Positions 9,035 through 17,747 of a stretch of DNA of 47,615 nt are shown in pieces. The notes under the pieces were generated by a model. It saw nothing but the letters and a program-made list of their open reading frames with translations. It did no database searches and had not been told where the DNA came from. The stretch is taken from assembly GCA_003175985.1 (NCBI GenBank), contig PSRJ01000239.1, positions 1-47,615 of the forward strand, given 5' to 3'. Both the position numbers and the translations under genes were made by a program. Within the stretch, counting starts at the first letter, position 1; each line of letters opens with the position of its first letter. Source of the DNA: Terriglobia bacterium (GTDB lineage Bacteria; Acidobacteriota; Terriglobia; Bryobacterales; Bryobacteraceae).

Positions 9035-10559
9035 TTTCCTCCTCGGCGGCGAGCATCTGTTTGTTGGCTCCGGTGAAAACCGGGACTCCGGTGAGAATGC
9101 CTTGGAACTCGCGCAGCGGACGCCCGATGCGGATGCCTCGCGGCGTGAACTTCATCTCGCGAATCGTGCGTTCATGCCCGCCTTTGCGTTTCTTGATCAC
9201 GGAAAGGGCCTGCTTGACCTCCCCGCCCGCTTCGAAATACCGAAGCACGATTACCGTATCCGCCACGTATGTAATATCCACAGGCGTCTGCATGGACTGG
9301 CCGAGCAGGCCGTACTGAGCGACGATTAATATCGTCAACACTCCCTGCTTCCCCAGATAAGTCAACAGCTCATGCATGTGCATCAGCAGGTAGCGCTCGC
9401 TGGGCATTGCATTGAGGTATCCGTTTAAGCTGTCAATGACAACAACGGAGGTATTGTTTTTGGCAACCGCCTCCCGCACCTGTTGCGAGAACTCTCCCGG
9501 GGACATTTCCGCGGGATCGATTTGCTGGATAAGCAGGCGCTCGGCTCCCGGATTACGCTCCAGATCCATGCCGAAACCCCGCGCGCGGTCCATGAAAGTC
9601 TCCCGGTTTTCTTCGAAAAGGTAACAGGCGGCCTTTTCCCCCTGCTGGGCGGCCCGGAAAGCATATAGAGTGGCCAAGGTAGATTTGCCGCAACCCGCGG
9701 GCCCGATCACAACCGTGCTGGTAGCACGGTCCAAGCCTCCGTCGAGCAACTGATCGAGCTCGCTGACGCCGCTGGAAAACTTTTCACGGCTGGACGTGAT
9801 CCGCTCGGTGGAGTAGCTCAGCCGGGGGTACACCTGCACCCCGCCGGTGACAATGCTGAAGTCGTGATAACCATCGTAGAATTTGACTCCCCGCATCTTG
9901 AGAACGCTCAAACGGCGCCGCGCCGCGCCATACTCTGCCGATACCCTTTCCAGGAGGAGAACGCCGTGGACGATGCTGCGGACCTGTGGCTCCGGCGTCT
10001 CGTACCCGACATCGTCCAGCAGTATGGTGGTGCACTGCCGGGTCGCAAGAAATTGCTTCATGCCCAGCATTTCGCGGCGAAACCGCAGTGGATCTTCCGC
10101 CAGCAGGCGCAGCTCCGACAGGGAATCGAATACGACACGGGCCGGCTTGACCTCTTCGATGCGGCGCCTGATCTGGCTGGTGGTATAGCTCAGTTCCACT
10201 TCGCCGGGATGAAACACCGTATATTGCGTCTCGGGCTTAAACTGATCTTCGAGTTTCTCGAGTTCATAAAAGGCGATTCCATCCAGCGACCAGCCGTGAG
10301 ACCTCGCGACCAGTTCCATTTCCTCGCGATTCTCCGATAGAGAAATACATAGTCCCGCTTCACCGCAATTGCGGCCTTCGAGGAGGAATTGCAACCCCAG
10401 CGTCGTTTTTCCACTGCCGGGATGCCCCTCAATCAAGTAGACCCGATTGCGCGGAATTCCCGCTCCCAGAATGTAGTCGAGGCCATCGATCCCGGTACTG
10501 GCACGGTCGGGAGCCAGCCAGGACACCGAGTCAAAAGCTTTTGTCGCACTGCCAGACAT
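9027..10559 (-). CDS. Two-domain KaiC-like RecA-superfamily ATPase
   Basis: Two Walker A motifs (EGHPGSGKTTLG, GPAGCGKSTLA); TGIDGLDYILGAGIPRNRVYLIEG and SGVSELDQLLDGGLDRATSTVVIG match KaiC domain starts. Confidence 0.88.
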   Translation of the reverse strand: MSGSATKAFDSVSWLAPDRASTGIDGLDYILGAGIPRNRVYLIEGHPGSGKTTLGLQFLLEGRNCGEAGLCISLSENREEMELVARSHGWSLDGIAFYELEKLEDQFKPETQYTVFHPGEVELSYTTSQIRRRIEEVKPARVVFDSLSELRLLAEDPLRFRREMLGMKQFLATRQCTTILLDDVGYETPEPQVRSIVHGVLLLERVSAEYGAARRRLSVLKMRGVKFYDGYHDFSIVTGGVQVYPRLSYSTERITSSREKFSSGVSELDQLLDGGLDRATSTVVIGPAGCGKSTLATLYAFRAAQQGEKAACYLFEENRETFMDRARGFGMDLERNPGAERLLIQQIDPAEMSPGEFSQQVREAVAKNNTSVVVIDSLNGYLNAMPSERYLLMHMHELLTYLGKQGVLTILIVAQYGLLGQSMQTPVDITYVADTVIVLRYFEAGGEVKQALSVIKKRKGGHERTIREMKFTPRGIRIGRPLREFQGILTGVPVFTGANKQMLAAEEENA

Positions 10560-10762
10560 TCGTATTCTCTCCTTCGGCCGCACACAAATGACGCACGATT
10601 CCGTGGGCCGTGAAAAACTACTACGAACGAATTACCTCAAGCGGGCCGTCTGGCGTTCCGGAAAGCTCCGGCGGGCCGCAAACTTGCCCCGGCCAGACGG
10701 AATACAATCATGCAAATCTCGTGCCATTCCCGAGACAATCGGCAGGCGCGCTGCCGCGAGAT

Positions 10763-11200
10763 CTATATGATTTCTTCCAGTTTGCGGCGTAATTCCGCGG
10801 AATAGCGTGGATTTTCTCCGCCGGTCGATACCGCGATCTGTACGTGTTCGCGCCGCACGCGCGCGGGAACTACGAAATCGCATTCTTCGGCGGCATCGGC
10901 GATGTTGGCAAAAATGCCCTTGCTCTTGGCGAGAATGCCGATGCGATGGTTGGTCTGGCGGTCGTCCGTGGCCGCAAACACCAGCACCGCCCCTTCCAGG
11001 TCAGCAGCCCGGAAACGGCGGGTTACCCGGCGTACCGGCAACTGCTCAAAATCGCGCCGCCACTCCGGGGCAATCACGGTCACGCGCGCGCCCGCATCCA
11101 ACAAGTCGCGCGTTTTCCGCAGCGCCACCTTCCCCGCTCCGACTACCACTACAGGCCGGTCTCTCAGGTTGAGAAAGATCGGATAGTGCTTCAAGTCCAA
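10763..11200 (-). CDS. Stand-alone precorrin-2 dehydrogenase / sirohydrochlorin ferrochelatase domain (CysG N-terminal-like)
   Basis: YPIFLNLRDRPVVVVGAGKVALRKTRDLLDAGARVTVIAP; VFAATDDRQTN; FVVPARVRREHVQIAVSTGGENP. Confidence 0.88.
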   Translation of the reverse strand: MDLKHYPIFLNLRDRPVVVVGAGKVALRKTRDLLDAGARVTVIAPEWRRDFEQLPVRRVTRRFRAADLEGAVLVFAATDDRQTNHRIGILAKSKGIFANIADAAEECDFVVPARVRREHVQIAVSTGGENPRYSAELRRKLEEII

Positions 11201-11236
11201 AATGTATCATGGCAGGCCGCGTTATTATGGATATGC

Positions 11237-12538
11237 ATGTCGCGTCCCACACCCAGTGTGGTCATCGTGGGGCGGCCCAACGTAGGAAAGTCTACTCTCT
11301 TCAACCGGATCACTGGCCAGCGGCGCGCCATAGTCGGCGACGAGCCGGGCATCACCCGCGACCGCATCCACGGATTCGCCGAATACGCCGGCCGCCGTTT
11401 TGAGTTGATCGACACCGGGGGCATCGTCATTCACGATCAGGAGTACCTGCCCAGCCAGGTATTGCGCCAGGCTCGAGTCGCGCTGGATAATGCCGCGCAC
11501 ATCATTTTTCTGGTGGATGGCCGCAGCGAGATCACCGGTTCCGACCGCGATCTGGCGCAGATGCTGCAACGCCTGGGGAAGCCGGTGACTCTGGCGGTGA
11601 ACAAGATCGATTCCGCCTCCCGCGAGTCATTGGCACACGAATTCTATGCATTGGGAATCCCGAGCATCTATCCGGTTTCCGCCGAGCACGGCGCCGGCGT
11701 GGACGCGCTGCTCGATCGCGTAACGGCAGACCTCTCCGCCCCCGTCGCCGAGGACGCCATCGCGGCACCTCATATTAAGGTGGCGATCATTGGGCGTCCA
11801 AACGTTGGAAAATCGACGCTCTTGAACGCCTTGGCAGGCGAGGAGCGCGCCATAGTCTCACCCGTCGCCGGAACTACGCGCGACGCCGTAGATGAGAGGA
11901 TCACACACGACGGCACCGATTTCGTATTCGTCGATACCGCCGGGATCCGCCGCAAGGGCAAGACGACCAAGATGGCCGAAAAGCTGAGCGTGGTAATGGC
12001 GCGGCGCCACCTGCGTCTGGCGGACGTCGCACTGCTCGTGGTCGATGCCTCCGAAGGAGTGGTTGGCCTGGACGCCACGATTGCCGGCTATGCCCACGAA
12101 GGCGGCCGCGCGGTTATTGTCTGCGTAAATAAATGGGACCAGCACAAAGAGCGTAAGAAACAGGAATTCGAGCGCGACCTTCGCGACCAGTTTAAGTTCC
12201 TGGAATACGCTCCGGTCGCCTTCCTGTCCGCCAAGACCGGGGTAGGCGTGGAGCGTCTGTTTTCCATGATCCGGGACGTTTACGAATCCGCCACGCGGCG
12301 CATCCCGACAGGGGAGTTGAATCGTTTCCTGGAGCAACTGCGGTTTGAAGAACGCAAGATCTTCTATATCACCCAAGCTTCTGTCCGTCCCCCCACGTTT
12401 GTGCTCTTCACCGATCGGGGCGGCCCGCTACATTTCTCGCATGAGCGCTATCTGATCAACCAGATCCGGCGCCGTTTCGGATTTCGGGGAACGCCTGTAG
12501 TGCTCAAGACGCGGGCCAAAACGCGTCCGGGCGGCTGA
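11237..12538 (+). CDS. der: Ribosome-associated GTPase Der (EngA), tandem G domains
   Basis: Two GRPNVGKST P-loops; IVGDEPGITRDR; IVSPVAGTTRDAVDE; NKID and NKWD; KH-like C-terminus with VLKTRAK. The ATG at 11237 gives MSRPTPSVVIVG. Confidence 0.95.
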   Translation: MSRPTPSVVIVGRPNVGKSTLFNRITGQRRAIVGDEPGITRDRIHGFAEYAGRRFELIDTGGIVIHDQEYLPSQVLRQARVALDNAAHIIFLVDGRSEITGSDRDLAQMLQRLGKPVTLAVNKIDSASRESLAHEFYALGIPSIYPVSAEHGAGVDALLDRVTADLSAPVAEDAIAAPHIKVAIIGRPNVGKSTLLNALAGEERAIVSPVAGTTRDAVDERITHDGTDFVFVDTAGIRRKGKTTKMAEKLSVVMARRHLRLADVALLVVDASEGVVGLDATIAGYAHEGGRAVIVCVNKWDQHKERKKQEFERDLRDQFKFLEYAPVAFLSAKTGVGVERLFSMIRDVYESATRRIPTGELNRFLEQLRFEERKIFYITQASVRPPTFVLFTDRGGPLHFSHERYLINQIRRRFGFRGTPVVLKTRAKTRPGG

Positions 12539-12590
12539 TGCGGCAAAACCGCCGTCCGGACCCCTGCCAAATCCTGCCATAAAGTCCCGC

Positions 12591-12619
12591 TCGACACCGC
12601 CGTTGGAAAGACATATAAT
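12591..12619 (+). promoter_or_regulatory. Strong sigma70-like promoter for the Mo-hydroxylase operon
   Basis: TCGACA (12591-12596), 17 bp spacer, TATAAT (12614-12619); the -10 lies between GGAAAG and CTTTCC arms. Confidence 0.6.
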
Positions 12620-12710
12620 CTTTCCGAATTCCGCCAGTCCGTGGGTTCTCGCGCTACTGTGCGGTTTGGTACGCGCGCGAAGGAATTGAAGTAGCGAGAT
12701 GAGGTGATCT

Positions 12711-13337
12711 ATGGCAGACAACGATTTTCCGGAAGGCACGCCGAAAGGGTGGAGCCGGCGCGATGTGATCAAGGGCGTCATCGCCGCCGGCGCTGTCTCC
12801 TCGGCCGGTTATCTGTTCCGAAGCTCGGTGGTACGCGCTGACGTTTCCGCTCCCGGTTCCGTCGAGCGCCTGATTACCCTGAACGTCAACGGCCAGCAGC
12901 GCCGCGTCGACGTAATGAAGCAGGAGACTCTCGCCACCACGCTCCGTTATAAGCTGGGCCTCACGGGCACCAAGCTGGGTTGCGACCGTTCCGAGTGCGG
13001 CGCTTGCACGGTGTTGATCGACGACGTTCCGCATTACTCGTGTTCGATGCTCACTCATACGGCGCGCGGCAAGAAGATCGTTACCATCGAAGGACTCGCC
13101 AGCGCGGAGGGCAAGCTGCACCCGGTGCAACAAGGCGTGGTCGAAGAACAGGGCTTCCAATGCGCGTTCTGCATGTCGGGCTTCATCATGGCCACGGTGG
13201 GATTCCTGAAGGTGAATCCCAATCCGACGCGCACGGAACTGGCTCACGGTATCTCCGGCAACCTCTGCCGGTGCCAGGACTATGACAAGATCCTCACCGC
13301 GATGATGCGCGGCGCGGAACTTTCCAGGAGGGCGTAA
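12711..13337 (+). CDS. Tat-exported (2Fe-2S)2 small subunit of a xanthine-dehydrogenase-family Mo hydroxylase (PaoA-like)
   Basis: Twin-arginine leader WSRRDVIKGVIAAGAVSSAGYL; GCDRSECGACTVLIDD; CAFCMSGFIM; GNLCRCQDYDKI. Confidence 0.92.
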   Translation: MADNDFPEGTPKGWSRRDVIKGVIAAGAVSSAGYLFRSSVVRADVSAPGSVERLITLNVNGQQRRVDVMKQETLATTLRYKLGLTGTKLGCDRSECGACTVLIDDVPHYSCSMLTHTARGKKIVTIEGLASAEGKLHPVQQGVVEEQGFQCAFCMSGFIMATVGFLKVNPNPTRTELAHGISGNLCRCQDYDKILTAMMRGAELSRRA

Positions 13338-13340
13338 TCC

Positions 13341-15878
13341 ATGGCCGCCAAAATCGATAACCAGCTTCCCAAGCATCCGCCATACAAACTGATCGGCAAA
13401 AACTACACCACACCCGATCTGATCGCCAAGGTGACGGGCCGCGCCAAGTACGCGGAAGACTACCGCGCCGACGGCATGCTGTTCGCCAAACTGCTTCTCA
13501 GCCCGGTGCCGCACGGACACGTGCGCAACATCGACGCCAGCGAGGCTCTGAAAATGCCGGGGGTGAAGGCCATCCTGACCGTCGACGACATGCCCAAACC
13601 GGCCGACGCGATGACGGATCTGGGGCAGCGTATTCCCGCCAACCCGCTGGGCGAGCGGGGGCTGACGAACGATCCGGTTTATCAGGGCGAGCCGATTCTG
13701 GCGGTCTGCGCGGTGGACGAATTGACGGCCGTCGAAGCGATCGAAAAGATCAAGCTCGATATCGAGCGGCTGCCGCACGCGGTTGATCCTCTAGTAAGTC
13801 TGCGCCCCGGCGGGCCCAACGCCCGTGTGGAGGGCAATGTCTGGATGCGGCCGACGGCGGCTCCCGGACAGCCCGCTCCACCTCCCAAGGTGGCCGAAGT
13901 CAAATGGACCGACGCGGATTTCGCCGAATACAAAGACGGCAAGCTGCCTATGGGAAAGGCGACCGATCCCGAGTGGTCCTACGGAGACGTGGAAGCCGGT
14001 CTCAAGAATGCCGCGCTCGTTCTGGACGAAACGTTCGTGACTCCCAACACCAGCCACCAGACGCTGGAAACCCGCACAGCGATGGCGTACTGGCAAAACG
14101 GCAAGGTCTACGTACACTGCTCCACGCAGAGCACGGCCCAGACCGCGCCGGCGATTGCCCGCTGGCTGGGCCTGGTAGATGACAAGGGCCAGCCCGATAT
14201 CAGCAAGGTGGTAGTCATCAGCGAATACACGGGCGGGGGCTTCGGCAGCAAGATCACCAGTTCCATCGCGGCGATCATCCCATGCATCCTTTCCAAGAAG
14301 GTCGGCGCGCCGGTGATGATGCGCATCAGCCGCGAGGAAGAGCACTTCATAGGCCGGGCTCGTCCCAGCCTGCACGGGCGGCTGAAGGTCGGCTTTACCA
14401 AGGAAGGTAGAATCACCGCGGTCGACATGTTCGTAGTAATGGATAACGGACCGTACGACCCGCAGGGCGATGCCAATCAGTCAGGCCGCATGCTCTCGTT
14501 GATGTACCAGCCTCCCGCCATGCGCTGGCGCGGCATTACGGTGCTGACCAACACGCCGCCGCGGCTTTCGCAAAGCCAGCCTGGCGGTTTTCAAGGTATT
14601 GCTCTGATGGAACCGATTCTCGCCAAAGCTTCCCGCAAGCTGGGCGTGGACCAGGTAGCCATCCACCGCGTCAACGCGCCCGTGGGGAAGGCTCCGATCG
14701 GACCTCCGGGACCAAACGGAAAGCGGCTCTACGTAACCAGTGCGTATGTCCAGGAAGCGCTGGACCGCGGGATCGAGCAGTTCCAGTGGGAAAAGCGCAA
14801 AGCGATGCCCAAGAAGAGCGGCTCGAAAGCGCGCGGAATCGGCGTGGCGACGAGCTGCTTCGTCGGCGGCTCCATTGGTTTTGACGGCCTGTGTGTGATC
14901 AAGCCGGATGGCAAGGTCTACATCCAGTCTGGAATCGGAAATCTGGGCACGGCCTCTGTCAGCGACTGCCATCGCGTGACCGCCGAAATGCTGGGGGTGC
15001 CGTGGGAGAAATGCGAGATCACCTGGGGCAGCACAGCGAAAAACCTGCCGTGGAGTTGTCCCTCGGGCGGCAGCCAGACTACTCACGCCCACACCCGTGC
15101 GGCTTACGCAGTCGCTCTGGATGCCAAAGACAAGCTGACTCAAATTGCCGCCAAGGATCTGGGGGGCAAGCCGGAAGACTACGAGGTAGCCAACGAGCGC
15201 GTGTTCCACAAGGGCGGCGGCCGCGGTATGACCCTCGCTCAGGCCGCCAAGCGGGCCGTTGAACTGGGCGGCATTTACGACGGCCACGAACTGCCGAAGG
15301 GCATCAACAAAATGACAGTGGCGTCGGCACAGGCGCTGGCGGGCCAGGGCCTGGTAGCCGTGGCGCGCGATACCATGCCGCGCGACGGCCAGACGCATTC
15401 GTATGTGGCCGGCTTCGCGGAAGTGGAAGTCGATCTGGAAACCGGCAAGTACCGGATCCTCGATTTCCTGGCCGTCGCCGACGTGGGCACCATCATTCAC
15501 CCGCGTGCGCTGGGCGGGCAGGTTCTCGGCCGGTCGATGCTGGGAATCGGTCACGCCATCGGGCAGAAGTGGGTCTACGACCAGCACTACGGGCTGCCCT
15601 TGGCCAAACGCTTCCATCACAACAAACCGCCTACGATTTTGGATGCTCCCGAAAAAATGGAATGGGCGGCGCTCGATATTCCCGATCCGGAAACGCCCAT
15701 CGGCGCGCGCGGCATCGGCGAGCCGCCGGTTGGCGCCGGCTGCATGGCTATCGTGAATGCTCTTTCGGACGCGCTCGGAGATGAAATCTTCCGCCGCGCG
15801 CCCGTGACCGCGGACGTCATTCTCGCTTCTCTCGAAGCGGGCAAACCGGCCACCGAGGGCCTGACGGCCCACATCTAG
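13341..15878 (+). CDS. Molybdopterin-binding large subunit, xanthine dehydrogenase / aldehyde oxidoreductase family (PaoC-like)
   Basis: TGRAKYAEDYRADGMLFAKLLLSPVPHGHV; GGGFGSK; C-terminal GIGEPPVGAG with catalytic-type Glu. Confidence 0.92.
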   Translation: MAAKIDNQLPKHPPYKLIGKNYTTPDLIAKVTGRAKYAEDYRADGMLFAKLLLSPVPHGHVRNIDASEALKMPGVKAILTVDDMPKPADAMTDLGQRIPANPLGERGLTNDPVYQGEPILAVCAVDELTAVEAIEKIKLDIERLPHAVDPLVSLRPGGPNARVEGNVWMRPTAAPGQPAPPPKVAEVKWTDADFAEYKDGKLPMGKATDPEWSYGDVEAGLKNAALVLDETFVTPNTSHQTLETRTAMAYWQNGKVYVHCSTQSTAQTAPAIARWLGLVDDKGQPDISKVVVISEYTGGGFGSKITSSIAAIIPCILSKKVGAPVMMRISREEEHFIGRARPSLHGRLKVGFTKEGRITAVDMFVVMDNGPYDPQGDANQSGRMLSLMYQPPAMRWRGITVLTNTPPRLSQSQPGGFQGIALMEPILAKASRKLGVDQVAIHRVNAPVGKAPIGPPGPNGKRLYVTSAYVQEALDRGIEQFQWEKRKAMPKKSGSKARGIGVATSCFVGGSIGFDGLCVIKPDGKVYIQSGIGNLGTASVSDCHRVTAEMLGVPWEKCEITWGSTAKNLPWSCPSGGSQTTHAHTRAAYAVALDAKDKLTQIAAKDLGGKPEDYEVANERVFHKGGGRGMTLAQAAKRAVELGGIYDGHELPKGINKMTVASAQALAGQGLVAVARDTMPRDGQTHSYVAGFAEVEVDLETGKYRILDFLAVADVGTIIHPRALGGQVLGRSMLGIGHAIGQKWVYDQHYGLPLAKRFHHNKPPTILDAPEKMEWAALDIPDPETPIGARGIGEPPVGAGCMAIVNALSDALGDEIFRRAPVTADVILASLEAGKPATEGLTAHI

Positions 15879-15898
15879 GCAGAAAGGAGAAACGGGAT

Positions 15899-16915
15899 AT
15901 GGCGATCGTTCGCGACATCATGCCGGCATTTGAACTGTTTCAACCGGCGACCACTGACGATGCAGTCGGCCTGCTCGCAAAATACGGCAGAGATGCCTGG
16001 GTTATGGGCGGCGGCCTCGATACGTTCGACTGGCTCAAAGACCGCATCAAGCGTCCTTCGGTGGTGGTCGATCTGAGCCAGGTCAATGACCTGACCGGTA
16101 TCCGGCCAATGGGAGGAGGGCTCGAAATCGGCGCTCTCACTACGCTCACTGAAATAGTGCGGAATCCCGTGGTGAAGGAGAAGTTCGGCCTTCTCCACCA
16201 GGCTGCCGAACTGGTGGCTTCTCCCCAGATCCGCAACCAGGGCACCATCGGCGGCAATGTTTCGCAGGACGCCCGCTGCTGGTATTATCGCGGCGGCTGG
16301 AAGTGCTATCGCGCGGGCGGCAATATCTGCTTCGCCGATACGCCCTCGGCTATTAACCGCGAGCATGCCATCCTGGACGCGGATCGCTGCGTGGCGGTCA
16401 ATCCGTCCGACACGGCGCCGGCCTTGATCGCACTCGAGGCCCAGATGGTGATCCGCAACCGCAAAGGCGAACGCGTGGTGGAGGCCGAGGACTATTTCAT
16501 CGGACCCGCCACCGATATCACGCGCATGACCATCCTGAAGCCCGGTGATCTGCTGACCGCTATCCGGATTCCGGATAAATGGGCGGGAGCCACCTTCTAT
16601 TTTGAGAAGGTTCGCGACCGGCAGGTATGGGATTTCCCGCTGGTCAACGTCGCTTCGGCGGCGGTCTATTCGGGCGGTAATATCGAACGGATCCGGATTG
16701 CAGTGAACGGCGTCGCCGCGCACCCGGTGCGCTTGAAAGCCGTCGAGGATGCCGTGCGAGGGAAGCCGCGCAACGCCGCTACCGCCGATATGGCGGGACA
16801 GTTGGCGATTCAGGGCGCGGAGCCCCTGCGCTACAACGGCTATAAGGTACCGCTTCTGCGCAACCTGGTGAAGCGCTCGATTCGAGGGGTAGAGGAGGCA
16901 ACGTGGGCATCGTAG
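15899..16915 (+). CDS. FAD-binding subunit with 4Fe-4S-type Cys insertion (PaoB / 4-hydroxybenzoyl-CoA reductase beta-like)
   Basis: WVMGGGLDTFDWLKD; QIRNQGTIGGNVSQ; four Cys C-x8-C-x7-C-x19-C in the insertion. Confidence 0.9.
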   Translation: MAIVRDIMPAFELFQPATTDDAVGLLAKYGRDAWVMGGGLDTFDWLKDRIKRPSVVVDLSQVNDLTGIRPMGGGLEIGALTTLTEIVRNPVVKEKFGLLHQAAELVASPQIRNQGTIGGNVSQDARCWYYRGGWKCYRAGGNICFADTPSAINREHAILDADRCVAVNPSDTAPALIALEAQMVIRNRKGERVVEAEDYFIGPATDITRMTILKPGDLLTAIRIPDKWAGATFYFEKVRDRQVWDFPLVNVASAAVYSGGNIERIRIAVNGVAAHPVRLKAVEDAVRGKPRNAATADMAGQLAIQGAEPLRYNGYKVPLLRNLVKRSIRGVEEATWAS

Positions 16916-17745
16916 AGTGGGCGACCAGTCCTTGGGGTGAAGACGTTCCCATTCACATTTCGTTTTTCCTGTTGTGGGTCTCGGCGATCGCCGGGTTGCT
17001 GTTCCTGATTGGGCACGCCATCTGGGTGAAAGCCTTCGCCAAACCCGAGAAGTTTGCGGCGTCCGGCCCTCCCTACCGCGACGTGCACATTCCCGCGAAG
17101 GTACCGCGGCACTCTTTGGCGGCGCGGCTATTCCACTGGGTGATGGCCGCCGCCATGTTGGCGCTGCTCATCACAGCGTTTCTTCCGAAGGTCGGGGTAC
17201 AATTCCCGTGGGTCACGTACCATTGGATCGCCGGCATCGTCCTGACGGCGTCGATTCTGTTTCACATCATCCATGCCAGTTTTTACATGGATTTCTGGTC
17301 CATCTGGCCCGACAAAATCGATATCGAGGATGCCGGCCGACGGTGGCGTCGCGCTACTGGGAAGGACTCTCCCGCGCCACGCCGGTTCGCGAAATATCCG
17401 CTCGAAAACAAGATGTATCACGGCGTGATCGTGCTGGCCGGCCTTTCCGTCATGCTGACGGGCATCTTCATGATGTTCCGTGTACGTACGGTGCTCTTCC
17501 CACGCAACCCGTACCTGTTCGGCGATATGACGTGGGGGTTGATGTACGTGCTCCATGGCCTGGCAGGCGTCGGCCTGATCGCTCTGATTATGGTGCACAT
17601 CTACTTTGCGGTGCGGCCCGAAAAACTGGTCATTACCAAATCGATGATCTTCGGAACGCTCGATCGCGAGCATTACCTGGAACACCACGATCCCTCGCGC
17701 TGGGCTGCGGACGGATCCTCCGGGAGAGCGAAGGCCGCGTCCTGA
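16903..17745 (+). CDS. Membrane cytochrome b (b561 / formate dehydrogenase gamma-like) subunit
   Basis: GTG start overlaps the FAD-subunit end; multiple TM helices with His candidates LFHWVMAA, YHWIAGIVL, FHIIHASFY, MYHGVIVL, VLHGLAG, VHIYFAV. Confidence 0.85.
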   Translation: MGIVEWATSPWGEDVPIHISFFLLWVSAIAGLLFLIGHAIWVKAFAKPEKFAASGPPYRDVHIPAKVPRHSLAARLFHWVMAAAMLALLITAFLPKVGVQFPWVTYHWIAGIVLTASILFHIIHASFYMDFWSIWPDKIDIEDAGRRWRRATGKDSPAPRRFAKYPLENKMYHGVIVLAGLSVMLTGIFMMFRVRTVLFPRNPYLFGDMTWGLMYVLHGLAGVGLIALIMVHIYFAVRPEKLVITKSMIFGTLDREHYLEHHDPSRWAADGSSGRAKAAS

Positions 17746-17747
17746 AA

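Noticed and set aside
12654-13778. 374-aa minus-strand ORF across the Mo-hydroxylase small subunit
   Set aside because: Crosses two well-supported plus-strand genes and their promoter region; low-quality composition.
14481-15872. 463-aa minus-strand ORF antisense to the Mo-hydroxylase large subunit
   Set aside because: Shadow ORF opposite a strongly supported enzyme gene; no motifs.
16974-17747. Long 5' extension of the small helical protein ORF
   Set aside because: Lies out of frame inside the cytochrome b gene; the downstream ATG at 17748 is the plausible start.
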